A DNA stretch of 64,000 nt from Actinokineospora auranticolor (GTDB taxonomy: Bacteria; Actinomycetota; Actinomycetes; Mycobacteriales; Pseudonocardiaceae), in contig NZ_PTIX01000002.1 in the NCBI RefSeq assembly GCF_002934265.1, positions 434,001 through 498,000 on the forward strand. Direction: 5' to 3'. Made by a program: the position numbers and the translations under genes. Shown here piece by piece: positions 62,625-64,000 of this stretch (position 1 is the first letter of the stretch; each line of letters begins with the position of its first letter). The notes beneath the pieces are model-generated. The model was not told the origin of the DNA, made no database searches, and worked only from the letters and a program-made list of their open reading frames with translations.

Positions 62625-64000
62625 CCCTCGATCCCCCCCCCCCGCCTCACTCCACCCCTTTCACTCCACCCACCCGCTCCACTCACCCCACGCCTCCTGC
62701 CCACCCACGCCCCCGCCACACCCCGACGACCCCAATCCCCAACCTCACCCAGCCCGACCCACCCCGGCGGGCCGCTTCACCGCGCCCACATTCCTCGCCC
62801 CTCGCCAACTCCCGCACCCCCTAGCCACCCATGCCCCACCCCCGCCGCACTCCACCCCTGCTCGCCCACATGCCACTCCACTCGCCCCGTCCATCCCCTT
62901 GCCCGCCCTGCCCCACAGCCCACCCCGCCTGCCAGACCCTGACGGCCTCAACCCCACCCAGCCCTGCTCGGCCCTGCCCTACCCAGCGCGGCCCAGCCCA
63001 GCTCTGCCCGGCCCTGCCCTGCCCAGCCCAGCGCGGCCCAGCCCAGCGCGGCCCCGCCCCGCGCGGCCCCGCCCCGCGCGGCCCCGCCCCGCTCGGCCCA
63101 GCCCCGCTCGGCCTGGCCCGCTCGGCCTGGCCCGCTCGGCCTGGCCCGCTCGGCCTGGCCTGGCCTGGCCCAACGATCATCGGGCCGCTTCACCGCGCCC
63201 TCGCCCGCCCCTGCTCCCCTAGCCACCCGTCCAACCCGCTCCACCTCTTCTCACCCGCCACCCACTTCACTCACTCCGTGCCCCTGCGCGGCCACCCTGC
63301 CCGCCAATCACGACGCACCGGACCTCACTCGCCCGCCCCAACCACCCCCAAGGTCGCCGCTGCCTGCGGCCACCATCTCGACCGCAGCCGGGTAGCTGCC
63401 CACCGACAACTCGCCGCGCCGGGTTCACGGAGGTGGTTCGAGGCAGCTCGAGCAGGCCCATGGTCACCGGCGCGCCGAGCGGACCATCGAAGACCTCGGC
63501 GCGGGACGCGTGCTCGTGCCCGCGCAGCCTGACGAGGCCATCGACAGGGTGCGAGTATCGATCAGGTCGACCGTGGGCACCCACCTGCCGCACCTGCCCT
63601 CAGCCGGGTCCTCGGCACAACACAGCCAGCTCCGCGGCCAATTTGGCCGCACCCACACCGGCCGCGCCATGCCAAACTCGACCACCGATCGGGGCTGTCC
63701 ACGGCACACGGCCGCGACGTGGACCAAGGCACCGCATCGGCTATCGACGCCGTCCGGAGTTTCGTCTTGGCACTACCCGACATCCGGGTCGGCCACTCGC
63801 CGATCTCCCGGTATGACCGGCGTACGAGACATCATGTCCGCAGTCCGCTCCAATCGGACGGTGTCTCGTGAGCGGCGGACGGCGGGTGGTCGGAGAAGGA
63901 TGGTGGTCCGCCGGTGGACGGTTTCCGAAGTCCGCAGTGGACCTCAGCTCAGCCGCAGATGTGGTGCAGGGCGTGGGCCGTGCGGGCTACTCGGTCGCGG
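62625..64000. other. Region without a convincing gene
   Basis: The last ~1.4 kb has several overlapping short ORFs, but all have Pro/Ala/Arg-rich low-complexity or irregular composition and no ribosome-binding site. The first half is C-rich with a GC minisatellite (62985-63171). The second half (63430-64000) reads like decayed coding sequence; no family could be identified. Confidence 0.6.
62985..63171. repeat. GC-rich minisatellite (15-bp and 14-bp units)
   Basis: Units of 15 bp (GCGCGGCCCCGCCCC, three exact copies at 63046-63090, with variants before and after) pass into 14-bp units (GCTCGGCCTGGCCC, three exact copies from 63106 plus a partial). Less regular GCCCAGCC/GCCCTGCC units precede them. 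Confidence 0.85.

Noticed and set aside
62821-63180. Open frames of Pro-Ala-Arg or Gly-Arg-Ala repeats on both strands
   Set aside because: They are translations of the GC minisatellite, lack ribosome-binding sites and are open in several frames at once.
63430-63840. Possible decayed coding sequence (ERTIEDLGAGRVLVPAQPDEAIDRV in one frame)
   Set aside because: It looks protein-like for a short stretch, but I could not connect it to any family and the frame soon degenerates.

Overview
The window is a 64 kb, very GC-rich actinobacterial chromosome segment. Gene content and protein similarity, judged by eye, point to the Pseudonocardiales (Actinokineospora, Saccharothrix or Lentzea type). The evidence is a complete conservon (cvnABCD), an Rpf-type muralytic factor behind a c-di-AMP riboswitch, an XPB helicase with its helicase-associated partner, HelD/HelR, a groEL that lacks an adjacent groES and carries CIRCE boxes, and many leaderless genes (a TANNNT box 6-7 nt before the start codon). 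From memory, two blocks resemble separate parts of the Mycobacterium tuberculosis map: roughly Rv0861c-Rv0876c (MFS, DUF2771, cspB, yccF, moaA, moaD, rpfA, moaE/mog, moaC, Rv0863, Rv0862c, XPB) and Rv0435c-Rv0440 (AAA ATPase, pssA, psd, moeA, groEL2).

Layout. 1-7.7 kb: end of an MFS transporter, a DUF2771 lipoprotein, a CspB-type cold-shock protein, small membrane proteins, two HAD phosphatases, a calcineurin-like phosphatase, and a KAP-family P-loop NTPase fused to an apparently inactive caspase-like domain. 7.7-14.1 kb: molybdenum-cofactor genes (HTH-TOBE regulator, moaA, moaD, a mog-moaE fusion, moaC) interleaved with rpfA, a VOC protein and malic enzyme. 14.2-22.3 kb: a small conserved protein, the helicase-associated protein, a repeat-rich gap and the cvn operon. 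22.9-26.3 kb: a four-gene ABC importer of the nitrate/sulfonate/taurine/thiamine-precursor class. 26.4-31.7 kb: two secreted or membrane LppU-like proteins, XPB helicase, menC and a serine hydrolase. 31.7-32.7 kb: a tandem array of paired DnaA-box-like 9-mers interrupted by a decayed IS30-type element. 32.7-42.5 kb: capA and a PRPP-synthetase paralogue, then a form-II CO-dehydrogenase-like molybdo-hydroxylase operon (coxG, coxM, coxL, coxS) with xdhC, coxE and a PadR regulator. 42.7-48 kb: a Pls/PosA-type single-module peptide synthetase with a lysine-like specificity code, next to an M1 aminopeptidase. 48.3-53.7 kb: MoxR (coxD-like) ATPase, PspC, a chagasin-type inhibitor, an ECF-like sigma factor with a coupled protein, and HelR/HelD. 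53.9-62.6 kb: groEL, a Ser/Thr kinase, moeA, psd, pssA and a two-domain AAA ATPase. 62.6-64 kb: no convincing gene, but a GC-rich minisatellite.

How it fits together. MoaA, MoaC, MoaD, MoaE/Mog and MoeA supply most of the Moco pathway. The CoxSLM enzyme, XdhC and CoxE/MoxR proteins are the obvious local consumer and maturation set, so molybdenum-enzyme assembly is the main theme. The most unusual items are the pseudo-caspase/KAP protein, the DnaA-box doublet array, the putative poly(amino acid) synthetase/peptidase pair with shared PadR-type operators, a duplicated coxL/coxM junction that forms a small overlapping ORF, and a 142-bp hairpin element in the gap before cvn.
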